Below the pieces are notes generated by a model. That model did no database searches and was not told the origin of the DNA. It saw only the letters and a program-made list of their open reading frames with translations. The position numbers were made by a program, and so were the translations under genes. 64,000 nucleotides of DNA from JAWCQZ01 sp038869515 [NCBI: Halobacteria archaeon]. Lineage in GTDB: Archaea > Halobacteriota > Syntropharchaeia > JACQPP01. Of the stretch, positions 57,277 to 64,000 are shown one piece after another. Numbering within the stretch: position 1 is the first letter of the stretch; every line of letters starts with the position of its first letter. The DNA is taken from positions 381,160 to 445,159 of the forward strand of contig JAWCQZ010000001.1 of NCBI GenBank assembly GCA_038869515.1, in the 5' to 3' direction.

Positions 57277-58145
57277 GCCTCCTCCGAGAGGAGGCCTCGG
57301 CTCCGGTAGTCCTCCAGGGAGGCGAGCAGGGCCGAGACCTCCGAGCGGCGCCGGACCGAGCTCTCGACCACCCTCCGGTGGAGCGATTCGAGGCGGGCTC
57401 CGAGGGGAACGGGGCGGCGGGGGGCGAAGGCGTCGGGGAGGAGGGCGGGGCTGCCCCGGACCAGGGCCGCGGCCACCCGCAGGAAGACGCGGGAGGGGCG
57501 GCTCCAGGGACGGGAGGCGACCGCCGGCCGCCCCGAGGCGATGGAGCGGGAGACGGCCCGGCTCTCCGGGATGACGGCGGCCACGGGCGCCCCGCAGAGG
57601 CGCGCCACCTCCCCGGCACCCGGCAACCCCCACCGGGCCCGGTTCAGCTCCGTCCGGAGGTCGAGCGACGGATGCGCCTCCCGCGCCTGGCGGATGGTGA
57701 TGAGGGCGTCGGCCATGGCGGGCAGCTCGGGGTTGGTCACCACCAGGGCCCCGTCGGCGTGGGGCAGGAGCGTGCGGACCGGCTCCAGGCCGGGGGAGCA
57801 GTCGAGGAGGGCCCAGTCGGCCTCCAGGGCGCGCACGCTCCGGAAGAAGGCGGCGAGGCGCTCCCGCGGGGCCTCCAGGGGGGCTCCGGGAGCGGGCAGG
57901 AGGCACCGCAGGCGCGGGGCGACCTCCTGCAGAGCCCCTTCGAGGCCGCCGCGGCCCGCCAGGACCTCGTCCAGCGGAACGGTCGGCGCGTCCACGCCCA
58001 GGTGGTAGCCCAGGTTGGGGGTGGTCCAGTTCATGTCCACGGCCACCACCCGGGAGCCCCGTGCGGCGAGCGCGGCGCCGAGGTTGGCGACCGTGGTCGT
58101 TTTTCCCACACCTCCCTTCCCTGAGAGGACCGCCAGGACCCTCAT
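57219..58145 (-). CDS. ParA/MinD-family ATPase with C-terminal helical-hairpin motif
   Basis: 308-residue deviant Walker ATPase: SGKGGVGKTTTVANLG (Walker A, Lys10 and Lys15), VVAVDMNWTTPNLG (A'), ALLDCSPG (Walker B). Such proteins position chromosomes, envelopes or division sites. Residues 271-308 (LEDYRSRGLLSEEAYQELRR) carry the hairpin motif also found at the N-termini of the two coiled-coil proteins at 59292 and 60023. Leaderless from a TATATAATC box; no ParB-like gene is adjacent. Confidence 0.85.
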   Translation of the reverse strand: MRVLAVLSGKGGVGKTTTVANLGAALAARGSRVVAVDMNWTTPNLGYHLGVDAPTVPLDEVLAGRGGLEGALQEVAPRLRCLLPAPGAPLEAPRERLAAFFRSVRALEADWALLDCSPGLEPVRTLLPHADGALVVTNPELPAMADALITIRQAREAHPSLDLRTELNRARWGLPGAGEVARLCGAPVAAVIPESRAVSRSIASGRPAVASRPWSRPSRVFLRVAAALVRGSPALLPDAFAPRRPVPLGARLESLHRRVVESSVRRRSEVSALLASLEDYRSRGLLSEEAYQELRRVNLARLGPAASA

Positions 58146-58167
58146 TCGGTGAGGTCGAGGAGTCGCG

Positions 58168-58177
58168 ATTATATACT
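58168..58177 (-). promoter_or_regulatory. TATA box of the ParA-like gene
   Basis: GTATATAATC on the reverse strand, centred 27 nt before ATG 58145 and 30 nt downstream of the tRNA-Tyr 3' end. Confidence 0.65.
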
Positions 58178-58206
58178 TTGGGGCGGAGCCTCCGGTCGAT
58201 AGGTCA

Positions 58207-58312
58207 TCCCGCCTCCCGGATTCGAACCGGGGACCACGCGGTGGCTGCGCGTTCGCCCTCGCGGGCGTTTCGGACTACAGCCGCGCACTCTACCGGGCTG
58301 AGTTAAGGCGGG
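58207..58312 (-). tRNA. tRNA-Tyr (GTA) with a 32-nt intron
   Basis: Acceptor CCCGCCT/AGGCGGG with C1-G72 typical of archaeal tRNA-Tyr, discriminator A; D-arm ACTC/GAGT; anticodon arm CGCGG-CTGTAG|A-CCGCG; T-arm CCCGG-TTCGAAT-CCGGG. The intron (58243-58274) interrupts after position 37, the canonical site, and can fold on CGCCC-GCGA-GGGCG as a central stem for splicing-endonuclease recognition. Confidence 0.93.
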
Positions 58313-58414
58313 CCAAGGATTCGGGGGGAGAGGCTGTGCGCCCCTCCCCCCTGTCCTTTCGACACCTTCACCCCCTTCCCGCACTCTTATGCTTTTTCTA
58401 CCCGGCCGGGCGGC

Positions 58415-59248
58415 TCAGGCGATGTCCCGGCTCGTGTCGATGCGGATGCCGTCCTGGACCTTGAACCGCAGGACCACCATGGAGGAGGGGCGGCCCCGGA
58501 TTTTCGGGATGCTCATCTTGTGGGCCACCTTGTCCCCGACGCGCTCCGACTCGACGTGGAAGATGGCGTCGGACACGTTCATCACGCCGTTCTCCACCGC
58601 CTCGGGGTGGGCCCCCCGGAGGGCGAAGAGGTAGGTGAGGGCCTTGGTCTGCTTGGAGATCTCGTAGGCGAGGTTGGCGAGACGGAGGAGGCGGGCAGGA
58701 GGGGCCCCCAGGTGGAGGTAGAAGGAGAAGTTGTCGAAGATGATGTTGAGTTCCCCGTCGGAGTCCTTGTGACCGTCGCGGATCTGCTTGAGTTGGCGCT
58801 CGGTGAAGTCGAGGACTTCGCGGTCCCTCTGCACGTCCCCGATGTTCTCCGCCGGCTCCCCGTAGGCGTCGAGGTAGTAGTGGGAGAAGACGTCCACGAA
58901 GGTGATGTTCTCGGTGTCGAAGTTCATGTCGGTGATGTTCCGGGCGACATGGGCCGGCCGGCGGGATGTGGTGAAGTAGTAGGTCTTGCGGATGGAGGAG
59001 AACTGGTAGAGGAACGCCTCGGCCATGGAGTGGGGATCCACCGAGAGATAGACCACGGAACCGGCGGGCAGGCCGCCGTCGAGGCTCCGGTCGAGGATGT
59101 CGATGCCGGTGGAGCGGACCGGAGTGGCGAGGAGCCTCTGGGCGCGCCCCCGCAGGGAAGAGCGGGGAGTGTAAGGCTGGACCCGGGTGTCGACCTTCAG
59201 AGCTTCCAGCCGCTCCAGAAACGACTGGCGCCCTCCTGGAAAGGGCAT
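58415..59248 (-). CDS. KaiC/RAD55-like RecA-fold protein with degenerate P-loop
   Basis: 277 residues with the KaiC-type opening TGIDILDRSLDGGLPAGSVV at 47-66, but the following Walker A position reads LSVDPHSMAEAFL instead of a GxPGxGKT/S loop. The Walker B-like strand LNIIFDNFSFYL (Asp172) remains. It should therefore bind ATP poorly or not at all, perhaps acting as a regulatory or scaffold paralogue. It is divergent from the coiled-coil genes across a 43-nt region with a palindrome. Confidence 0.75.
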   Translation of the reverse strand: MPFPGGRQSFLERLEALKVDTRVQPYTPRSSLRGRAQRLLATPVRSTGIDILDRSLDGGLPAGSVVYLSVDPHSMAEAFLYQFSSIRKTYYFTTSRRPAHVARNITDMNFDTENITFVDVFSHYYLDAYGEPAENIGDVQRDREVLDFTERQLKQIRDGHKDSDGELNIIFDNFSFYLHLGAPPARLLRLANLAYEISKQTKALTYLFALRGAHPEAVENGVMNVSDAIFHVESERVGDKVAHKMSIPKIRGRPSSMVVLRFKVQDGIRIDTSRDIA

Positions 59249-59264
59249 TCAAGAAACCTTGAAT
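59247..59264. promoter_or_regulatory. palindrome in the divergent promoter of the KaiC-like and coiled-coil genes
   Basis: ATTCAAG-aaac-CTTGAAT is a perfect 7-bp-arm palindrome overlapping the ATG of the KaiC-like gene and the forward TATA-like box (TTGAATAT, 59259-59266). A reverse TATA box (TTAATATTC, 59272-59280) serves the KaiC-like gene. A regulator here could control both transcripts. Confidence 0.5.
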
Positions 59265-59291
59265 ATGGCACGAATATTAACCCTTTCGAGC

Positions 59292-60023
59292 ATGAACTCC
59301 CGCGTCCCGGAAATCGAGGCTGAACTGGAGGGACTCAACCGCGAGGGGGAGAGGGTGCTCGCGCACCTGGAGGCCCTCAAGGCCCAGTTCGACCGGGGGC
59401 TCATCTCCCGGCCCCTTTACGAGAAGACTGTGGAGGAGGCGCGGACCCGCCTCGTCGCCATTGACCAGCGGATTCCCGTCCTGATGGAGCAGCGGGAGAG
59501 GCTCGGCGGGAAGGCCGCGGAAGGGAGCGCCCGACCCGGGGAGGCTGCCCTGGAGCCGCCCGCAGTTCGCGGGGTTCCCGCGCGCCGGAGCGCTCCCGCC
59601 GCGCCGTTCCCCGAGGAGTCCCGGAAAGCGGAGGAGGCCCTGGAAGCTGCCCGCCAGTCCCGGGCCGACCTCCAGATGCTGCGGCCCGTCCTGGAGGCCC
59701 TCGCCCCCCGGCTGGCCGCGGTGGAGGACCGCCTCAAGGAGGTCTCCCTGCCGGAGCTCCAGGGCCAGGTCCGGCAGATGCTGGAGCGCCAGGCCCGCCT
59801 GGAGGCTCACGCCCGGGAGATGGACCGGGCCGCCAAGGCAGAGTTCCAGCGGCTCACCGACCTGACAAAGCCGCTCCCCGCCGCCCTCGAGAAACTCCAG
59901 GAGGACATCTCGACCGCGCGCATTGAAATCAAGGCCCTCAAGTACGAGGCCGAGGCCCTGAACAACCTGCACGAGGACCGCATCCGGGCGCTCGAGGAAG
60001 CCGCGGCGGAGAAGAGGCGCTGA
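59292..60023 (+). CDS. coiled-coil protein with N-terminal helical-hairpin motif
   Basis: 243 residues. Residues 22-58 (LEALKAQFDRGLISRPLYEK) hold the hairpin motif shared with the ParA-like protein and the next gene; after an Ala/Pro-rich linker (about 80-110) comes a long coiled coil (115-240). ATG 59292 fits the TTGAATAT box; ATG 59265 is an in-frame alternative overlapping the promoter. The stop overlaps the next ATG by 1 nt. No enzymatic motif. Confidence 0.75.
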   Translation: MNSRVPEIEAELEGLNREGERVLAHLEALKAQFDRGLISRPLYEKTVEEARTRLVAIDQRIPVLMEQRERLGGKAAEGSARPGEAALEPPAVRGVPARRSAPAAPFPEESRKAEEALEAARQSRADLQMLRPVLEALAPRLAAVEDRLKEVSLPELQGQVRQMLERQARLEAHAREMDRAAKAEFQRLTDLTKPLPAALEKLQEDISTARIEIKALKYEAEALNNLHEDRIRALEEAAAEKRR

Positions 60024-63000
60024 TGGGCCAGGAGAGGGACGAGCTGGTCGCCACCCTGGAGGTTCTGAAGCGGAAACTCGAGAAGGGCTCCATCTCCCGG
60101 GAGGACTACGAGTGGATGTCGGGGCAGGTGAGGAAGCGGCTCGACGCCCTGGGGCCCGCGCCGCCGGGGGCGGGGGGGCAGCCCACCCCCCTCCAGGTCC
60201 GGGAGGACGTGGCGGAGCTGCGGCGCATCGCCCGCGACCAGGACGAGCGCATCGAGACCCTGGGACGGACCGTGAAGGAGCTCTCGGCCCTCGACTCCCG
60301 GGTCCGGGAGTTCGCCTCCATGCTCACCGGGTTCCAGGAGCTGGTGGGGCTCCGGAAGGAGCTGGAGCACCGGATGGCCCTCCAGGAGGTCAAGGTCAAG
60401 GAGCTCCTGGAAAAGACCATCGAACTCGAGAAGTACGACGTCCAGGCCCTCTTCCGGCTGATGGAGAAGCTGAAGGGGATTCCAGAGGAGTTCGCCACCA
60501 AGATCGAAGCGCAGGAGGTTCGCCTGCGGGACCTCCTGCAGCGGGCCGCCTCCTTCACCGACGTGGACGTCAAGGCCCTCGTCGAGGGGCTGGACGAGAT
60601 GCGCTCCTTCGCCCAGAACCTCGTGCAGCGGGTCGAGCTGCAGGAGAGGACCCTCCGGGAGCTCTACGAGAGCCGCACCGAGGCGCTGAAGAAGAGCGAC
60701 CTGGAGGGTCTCCTCCAGTCCCTGGAGGGGCTCCGGGAGCAGCCGAAGATCCTGGAGCAGAAACTGGCGGCCCAGGAGGCGGCCCTGAGGGAGATCCAGG
60801 AGAAGGCGAAGGTGCTCGACACGGCGGGCCAGCCGCAGAAGATCGCCGCGATGAAGAAGACCCTCGACGAGGTCAAGCGGCTCGGCATCGACAAGCTCGG
60901 CTCCCGCCTGGAAGCCGTGGACAAGTACGACGAGTCCCTCCGGGAGATATTCCGGAAACTGGAGTCCCTGGCCAAGGAGCAGGAGGTCCGTCTCGGGGCG
61001 CTGCAGAAGCGGGTCGAGGAGGTCCCCGAGCTGCGGGCGGCCATCAAGAAATACACCGCCTGGACCGCCGCCCTCATCGAGGAGGCGAGGCTCGCGCCCG
61101 GGAAGCTGGAGGAGCGGATGGGGGCGGTCGAGGCCGCCCTGACCGACTTTCAGGCCCAGGTGCGCGAGATTCCGGGCGCCCCCGACCTCCGCGAACTGAA
61201 GGATCTGGCCGCCCGGGTGAAGCCCGGGGTGGAGCGGCTCCAGACGCGGATGGAGGAGGTCGCGCGGGAGATGGAGCGGTTCCGGGTCCTGGTGGACTCG
61301 GGGTCCCTCCCCGACCCGGCCGAGATCCGGGCCCTCCGCGAGAAGGCCGCGGAGGTCCGGGGCCAGATGCGGGAGGTCGAGGAGAGCATGCGGAAGCAGC
61401 GGGAGGAGGTCCAGAGGCGGCTCGGGGAGGCCCAGACCGCGGTCCCCGACCTCGCCGAGCGGGCGGCGGAGGTGGCGGAGATCACCCGGAGGCTCATGAG
61501 CCTGCCCCCCGGGCTGCTGGAGCGCATCGAGAGCGTCGGGAAGGAGGTGGAGGCCCTGGCGGGCGCGGCCGAGCAGAAGAAGGGCGTGGAGGCGCTCCGG
61601 GAGTCGGTGGCCGACCTGGAGCGGCGCTTCCGGGAGGTCTCCAAGCACCTCGAGGAGGTCCCCGCCCCGGAGGTCGTGCGCACGCTGCAGCAGGGGCTGT
61701 CGGACCTCCAGGGATCCCTCTTCAGCCTCGAGCGGAAAATCGAGGAGGAGAGGCTCCAGTGGGTCTCCCGCTTCGAGTCGCTCCAGGTCCCGGCCGACCT
61801 GGCCGGCACCCTCGCGAGGGCGAGCGCTGTGGCCAAGGACATCGGGGACCTGCCCGCCCGGGTGAAGGACCTCGAGGCCAGGAGCGCCACGGTCGTCCGG
61901 CGGGAGGACCTCGAGTCCCTCGACACCCTGGTGACCGAACTGCAGGAGTTGCCGAAGAAGAACGAGCAGAGGCTGGCCGCCGTCACCCGGCGGCTCGACG
62001 CCCTCGAGCGGACGTCCGCCGCCTTCCGCCCCGAGGAGGTCGCCTCCCTCAAGGCCGCGGTGGAGGAGGTCCGGGGGCTGCCGAGGGAGTTGGAGTCGAA
62101 GGTCGAGGCGCTCGGGCAGAGGCTGGGCGCGCTGGAGTCGAAGCGGGAGGGGCTCGCCACCCGGGAGGAGGTCGAGGAGGTGCGGGCCCTCGTCGGGGAA
62201 CTCCACGGGCTCCCGCGGCAACTGGAGGGGCGGCTGGAGGCGGTGGGGCAGAAGGTGGCGGCCCTGGAGTCGGCGGCGGCTTCGGTCCCGCGCCGGAAGG
62301 AGCTCGATGCGGTCAAGGCCCTGGCGGAGGAGTTGAAAGGCTTCCCTCCGCGACTCGAAGGGCAGTTGGAATCCCTTCGCCAGAAACTCGCGGGTCTGGA
62401 GGCGGCGGCCGGCGGGGCGGCGCGGCGGGAAGAGGTGGAGGGGCTGAGGAGCGCCCTCGAGGAAGCGCGCGGCTTGCCGAGGGAGAACAAGCAGAGGATT
62501 GCGGAACTCTCCGAGAGGCTGCAGGCTCTGGGAGCCCTCGCCGAGGAGGTGCGGGGGCGCGGAGAGTCCCTCGGGACCCGGGTCCGGGAACTGGAGGGCC
62601 TCCCGCAACGCATCGAGGAGGGGGCCCGGCAGCTCGGCGCCCGCATCGCCGCCGTCGAGGCGGCCGGGGTGCGCGAGGCCCGGGAAGCGGAGGAGAGGAT
62701 GGACGGGTTGAGTCGGCAGGTGGGGGCCCTGGAGGCCCGGACCGAGACGCGGGCCGGCCGCGAACAGGTCGACTCGCTGGCGGCCCGCGTGGAGGAGGTC
62801 GGAGACCTGGGCCGGCGGGCCGAGGAGCGGCTCTCCGCCCTCGCCTCCGAGATCCAGGAGGTCCGGGCCGCGGTGGGGAGGGCGGCGACGCGGGAGGAGG
62901 CCAAAGCGGCGCAGGGGCGGGCCGGCGAACTGGGCCGGCGGCTCGACGGGCTCGCCTCCGAACTCCGGCAGGGGGCCGAGGGGCTCCGCCGGGAGCTCAA

Positions 63001-64000
63001 GGGGCTGGAAAAGCGGGCGGCCGCCCTGGGCACGGGCCTGGAGGGGGTCCGGAAGGAGCTCGGGGAGTTCCCCGCGGCCGAGCTGCTGAAGAGGACCGTG
63101 GACGAGATGGAGGGGCTGAAGGAGTTCCCCGCCTTCGCCGAGGCGCGGCTCTCGGGCATCGCTTCCGCCCTCGACTCCCTCGGGAGCCGGGAGGGGGCGG
63201 CCGAGAAGCGGCTGGAGGATTTGAGGAAATCGCTGGAGGGGCTCCGGCCCCGCCTCGACGCCGCGGGCTCCCGGGCCGAGGAGGCCCTCAAGGGACTCCG
63301 GGAGCTCCGGAAGTTCCCCGCCGAGGCGCGCCAGAGCATGGACGGCCTTCGATCGGAACTGGAGGCGCGGGCACGGGAGATTTCCGAACTGCGGGGCCGG
63401 GCCGAGGCGCTGGAGGGGGCCGCGGCGACCTTCGCCTCGGCGGAGCGCGTCGGGGCCCTGGAGGAGGAGGTGGGGCGGATGGCCGCCCTCGGGGCCGCGG
63501 CGGAGGAGAGGCTCCGGCGCTCGCTGGAGACCACCCGGGAGGTGGCGGGCCTCTCCCGGCTGGCGGCGGAGTCAGCGGAGCGGATCCGCTCCGACGTGGC
63601 CGGCTGGCGCTCCGAGATGGCGGAGGCCCGGGAACGCATGGCGGACGAGATGGCGGATTCCCTCTCCCGGGTGGACGGCGCCCTCCGCGCCGCGGAGGAG
63701 AGGCGCGCCCGGGAGGCGGGCCGCCTCGAAGCGGAGTGGAGGGAGAACGCGGCCCGTCTCGTGCAACAGGCGGAGGCGTGGAGGAGCGAGAGCGACGCCC
63801 GGCTCCGCAGCGTGGAGGGCCGGCTCGGGGCGGCAAGCGACGCCCTCCGGGCCCTCGAGGAGCGGCAGTCCCAGGAGACGGGCCGAATCGAAGCGGAGTG
63901 GAAAGGGGCGGTCGCGAGCCTGGACCACCGGTTCGAGTCGTGGAGGTCGGAGGTCGCCGAAGCCGGGCGGCGCCGGGAGGACGAGCACGGCCAAGCGCTC
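60023..64000 (+). CDS. giant coiled-coil protein (SMC-like rod without visible ATPase), partial at window end
   Basis: The frame from ATG 60023 is open to the window end: at least 1326 codons with no stop seen. Residues 7-43 (LEVLKRKLEKGSISREDYEW) are the helical-hairpin motif; then, after a short Pro/Gly linker, heptad-rich sequence throughout, with loose repeats of about 50-60 residues containing REEVE..RALVEEL.GLP.(E/Q)LE..LEAL from about residue 620 on. No P-loop is seen in the part available. Likely a filament, spacer or scaffold tied to the ParA-like ATPase. Confidence 0.85.
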   Translation, partial: MGQERDELVATLEVLKRKLEKGSISREDYEWMSGQVRKRLDALGPAPPGAGGQPTPLQVREDVAELRRIARDQDERIETLGRTVKELSALDSRVREFASMLTGFQELVGLRKELEHRMALQEVKVKELLEKTIELEKYDVQALFRLMEKLKGIPEEFATKIEAQEVRLRDLLQRAASFTDVDVKALVEGLDEMRSFAQNLVQRVELQERTLRELYESRTEALKKSDLEGLLQSLEGLREQPKILEQKLAAQEAALREIQEKAKVLDTAGQPQKIAAMKKTLDEVKRLGIDKLGSRLEAVDKYDESLREIFRKLESLAKEQEVRLGALQKRVEEVPELRAAIKKYTAWTAALIEEARLAPGKLEERMGAVEAALTDFQAQVREIPGAPDLRELKDLAARVKPGVERLQTRMEEVAREMERFRVLVDSGSLPDPAEIRALREKAAEVRGQMREVEESMRKQREEVQRRLGEAQTAVPDLAERAAEVAEITRRLMSLPPGLLERIESVGKEVEALAGAAEQKKGVEALRESVADLERRFREVSKHLEEVPAPEVVRTLQQGLSDLQGSLFSLERKIEEERLQWVSRFESLQVPADLAGTLARASAVAKDIGDLPARVKDLEARSATVVRREDLESLDTLVTELQELPKKNEQRLAAVTRRLDALERTSAAFRPEEVASLKAAVEEVRGLPRELESKVEALGQRLGALESKREGLATREEVEEVRALVGELHGLPRQLEGRLEAVGQKVAALESAAASVPRRKELDAVKALAEELKGFPPRLEGQLESLRQKLAGLEAAAGGAARREEVEGLRSALEEARGLPRENKQRIAELSERLQALGALAEEVRGRGESLGTRVRELEGLPQRIEEGARQLGARIAAVEAAGVREAREAEERMDGLSRQVGALEARTETRAGREQVDSLAARVEEVGDLGRRAEERLSALASEIQEVRAAVGRAATREEAKAAQGRAGELGRRLDGLASELRQGAEGLRRELKGLEKRAAALGTGLEGVRKELGEFPAAELLKRTVDEMEGLKEFPAFAEARLSGIASALDSLGSREGAAEKRLEDLRKSLEGLRPRLDAAGSRAEEALKGLRELRKFPAEARQSMDGLRSELEARAREISELRGRAEALEGAAATFASAERVGALEEEVGRMAALGAAAEERLRRSLETTREVAGLSRLAAESAERIRSDVAGWRSEMAEARERMADEMADSLSRVDGALRAAEERRAREAGRLEAEWRENAARLVQQAEAWRSESDARLRSVEGRLGAASDALRALEERQSQETGRIEAEWKGAVASLDHRFESWRSEVAEAGRRREDEHGQAL

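Noticed and set aside
59807-63639. Reverse-strand frames of 829-933 codons opposite the giant coiled-coil gene
   Set aside because: They are Leu/Pro/Ser/Arg shadows of a forward heptad-rich frame, which is continuous and coupled to the upstream gene.

Overview
This window is a gene-dense, roughly 70% GC piece of an archaeal chromosome, most likely Thermoplasmatota or a close euryarchaeal relative. The evidence is direct. It carries a glycerol-1-phosphate dehydrogenase for archaeal lipids, HMG-CoA synthase and thiolase joined to a DUF35 protein, five A-type ATPase subunits, PurP, a class III NcsA-type tRNA thiolase, a beta-CASP nuclease, a GAN/RecJ-like DHH protein, three PGF-CTERM surface proteins and a tRNA-Tyr gene with an intron after position 37. 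Many genes have an A/T-rich TATA-like box 24-32 nt before the start codon and no Shine-Dalgarno motif, the pattern of leaderless transcripts. Inside operons, genes usually overlap by 4 nt (ATGA or GTGA).

Layout. 1-3.7 kb: a GC tract and perfect hairpin, then a regulator-HMGS-thiolase-37 aa peptide-DUF35 mevalonate operon. 3.7-13.4 kb: hydrolase, FBP aldolase/phosphatase, tRNA thiolase, MaoC pair, G1P dehydrogenase, PCMT, HtrA protease, DapF. 13.5-24 kb: lipid and CoA enzymes (SDR, saccharopine-like reductase, acyl-CoA synthetase, 3-hydroxyacyl-CoA dehydrogenase), a penicillin acylase operon, PurS, TVP38 protein and beta-CASP nuclease. 24-35 kb: surface and envelope genes (secretion ATPase, PGF-CTERM protein, toxin-antitoxin-like cassette inside a hydrolase duplication, a secreted fibre-like protein coupled to a membrane RING-finger protein) and aminopeptidase. 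35-45.8 kb: PurP, tRNA-Phe, RecJ-like protein, 2-oxoacid:ferredoxin oxidoreductase, TatCA, NadA-NadC, pterin dehydratase and a winged-helix regulator preceded by a 28-codon ORF. 45.8-50.3 kb: ATPase genes H-I-K-E-C, after which the operon stops. 50.3-55.2 kb: a possible structured RNA, GH31 glycosidase and an aminotransferase/isocitrate-type dehydrogenase pair. 55.3-64 kb: duplicated PGF-CTERM proteins, a ParA/MinD ATPase, tRNA-Tyr, a RecA-fold protein with a ruined P-loop, and two coiled-coil genes, the second at least 1326 codons and running off the window.

Metabolically this looks like a heterotroph using CoA-thioester chemistry, ferredoxin-linked 2-oxoacid oxidation, gluconeogenesis and aminopeptidases, and making its own NAD and isoprenoid ether lipids. 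The least conventional locus is 57.2-64 kb. The C-terminus of the ParA-like ATPase and the N-termini of both coiled-coil proteins carry the same short helical-hairpin motif (L..LE....(K/R)G.(I/L)S...Y), which suggests they belong to one uncharacterised spatial-organisation system. No CRISPR array, rRNA or intact insertion sequence was seen, and no stretch over 300 nt lacks a gene.
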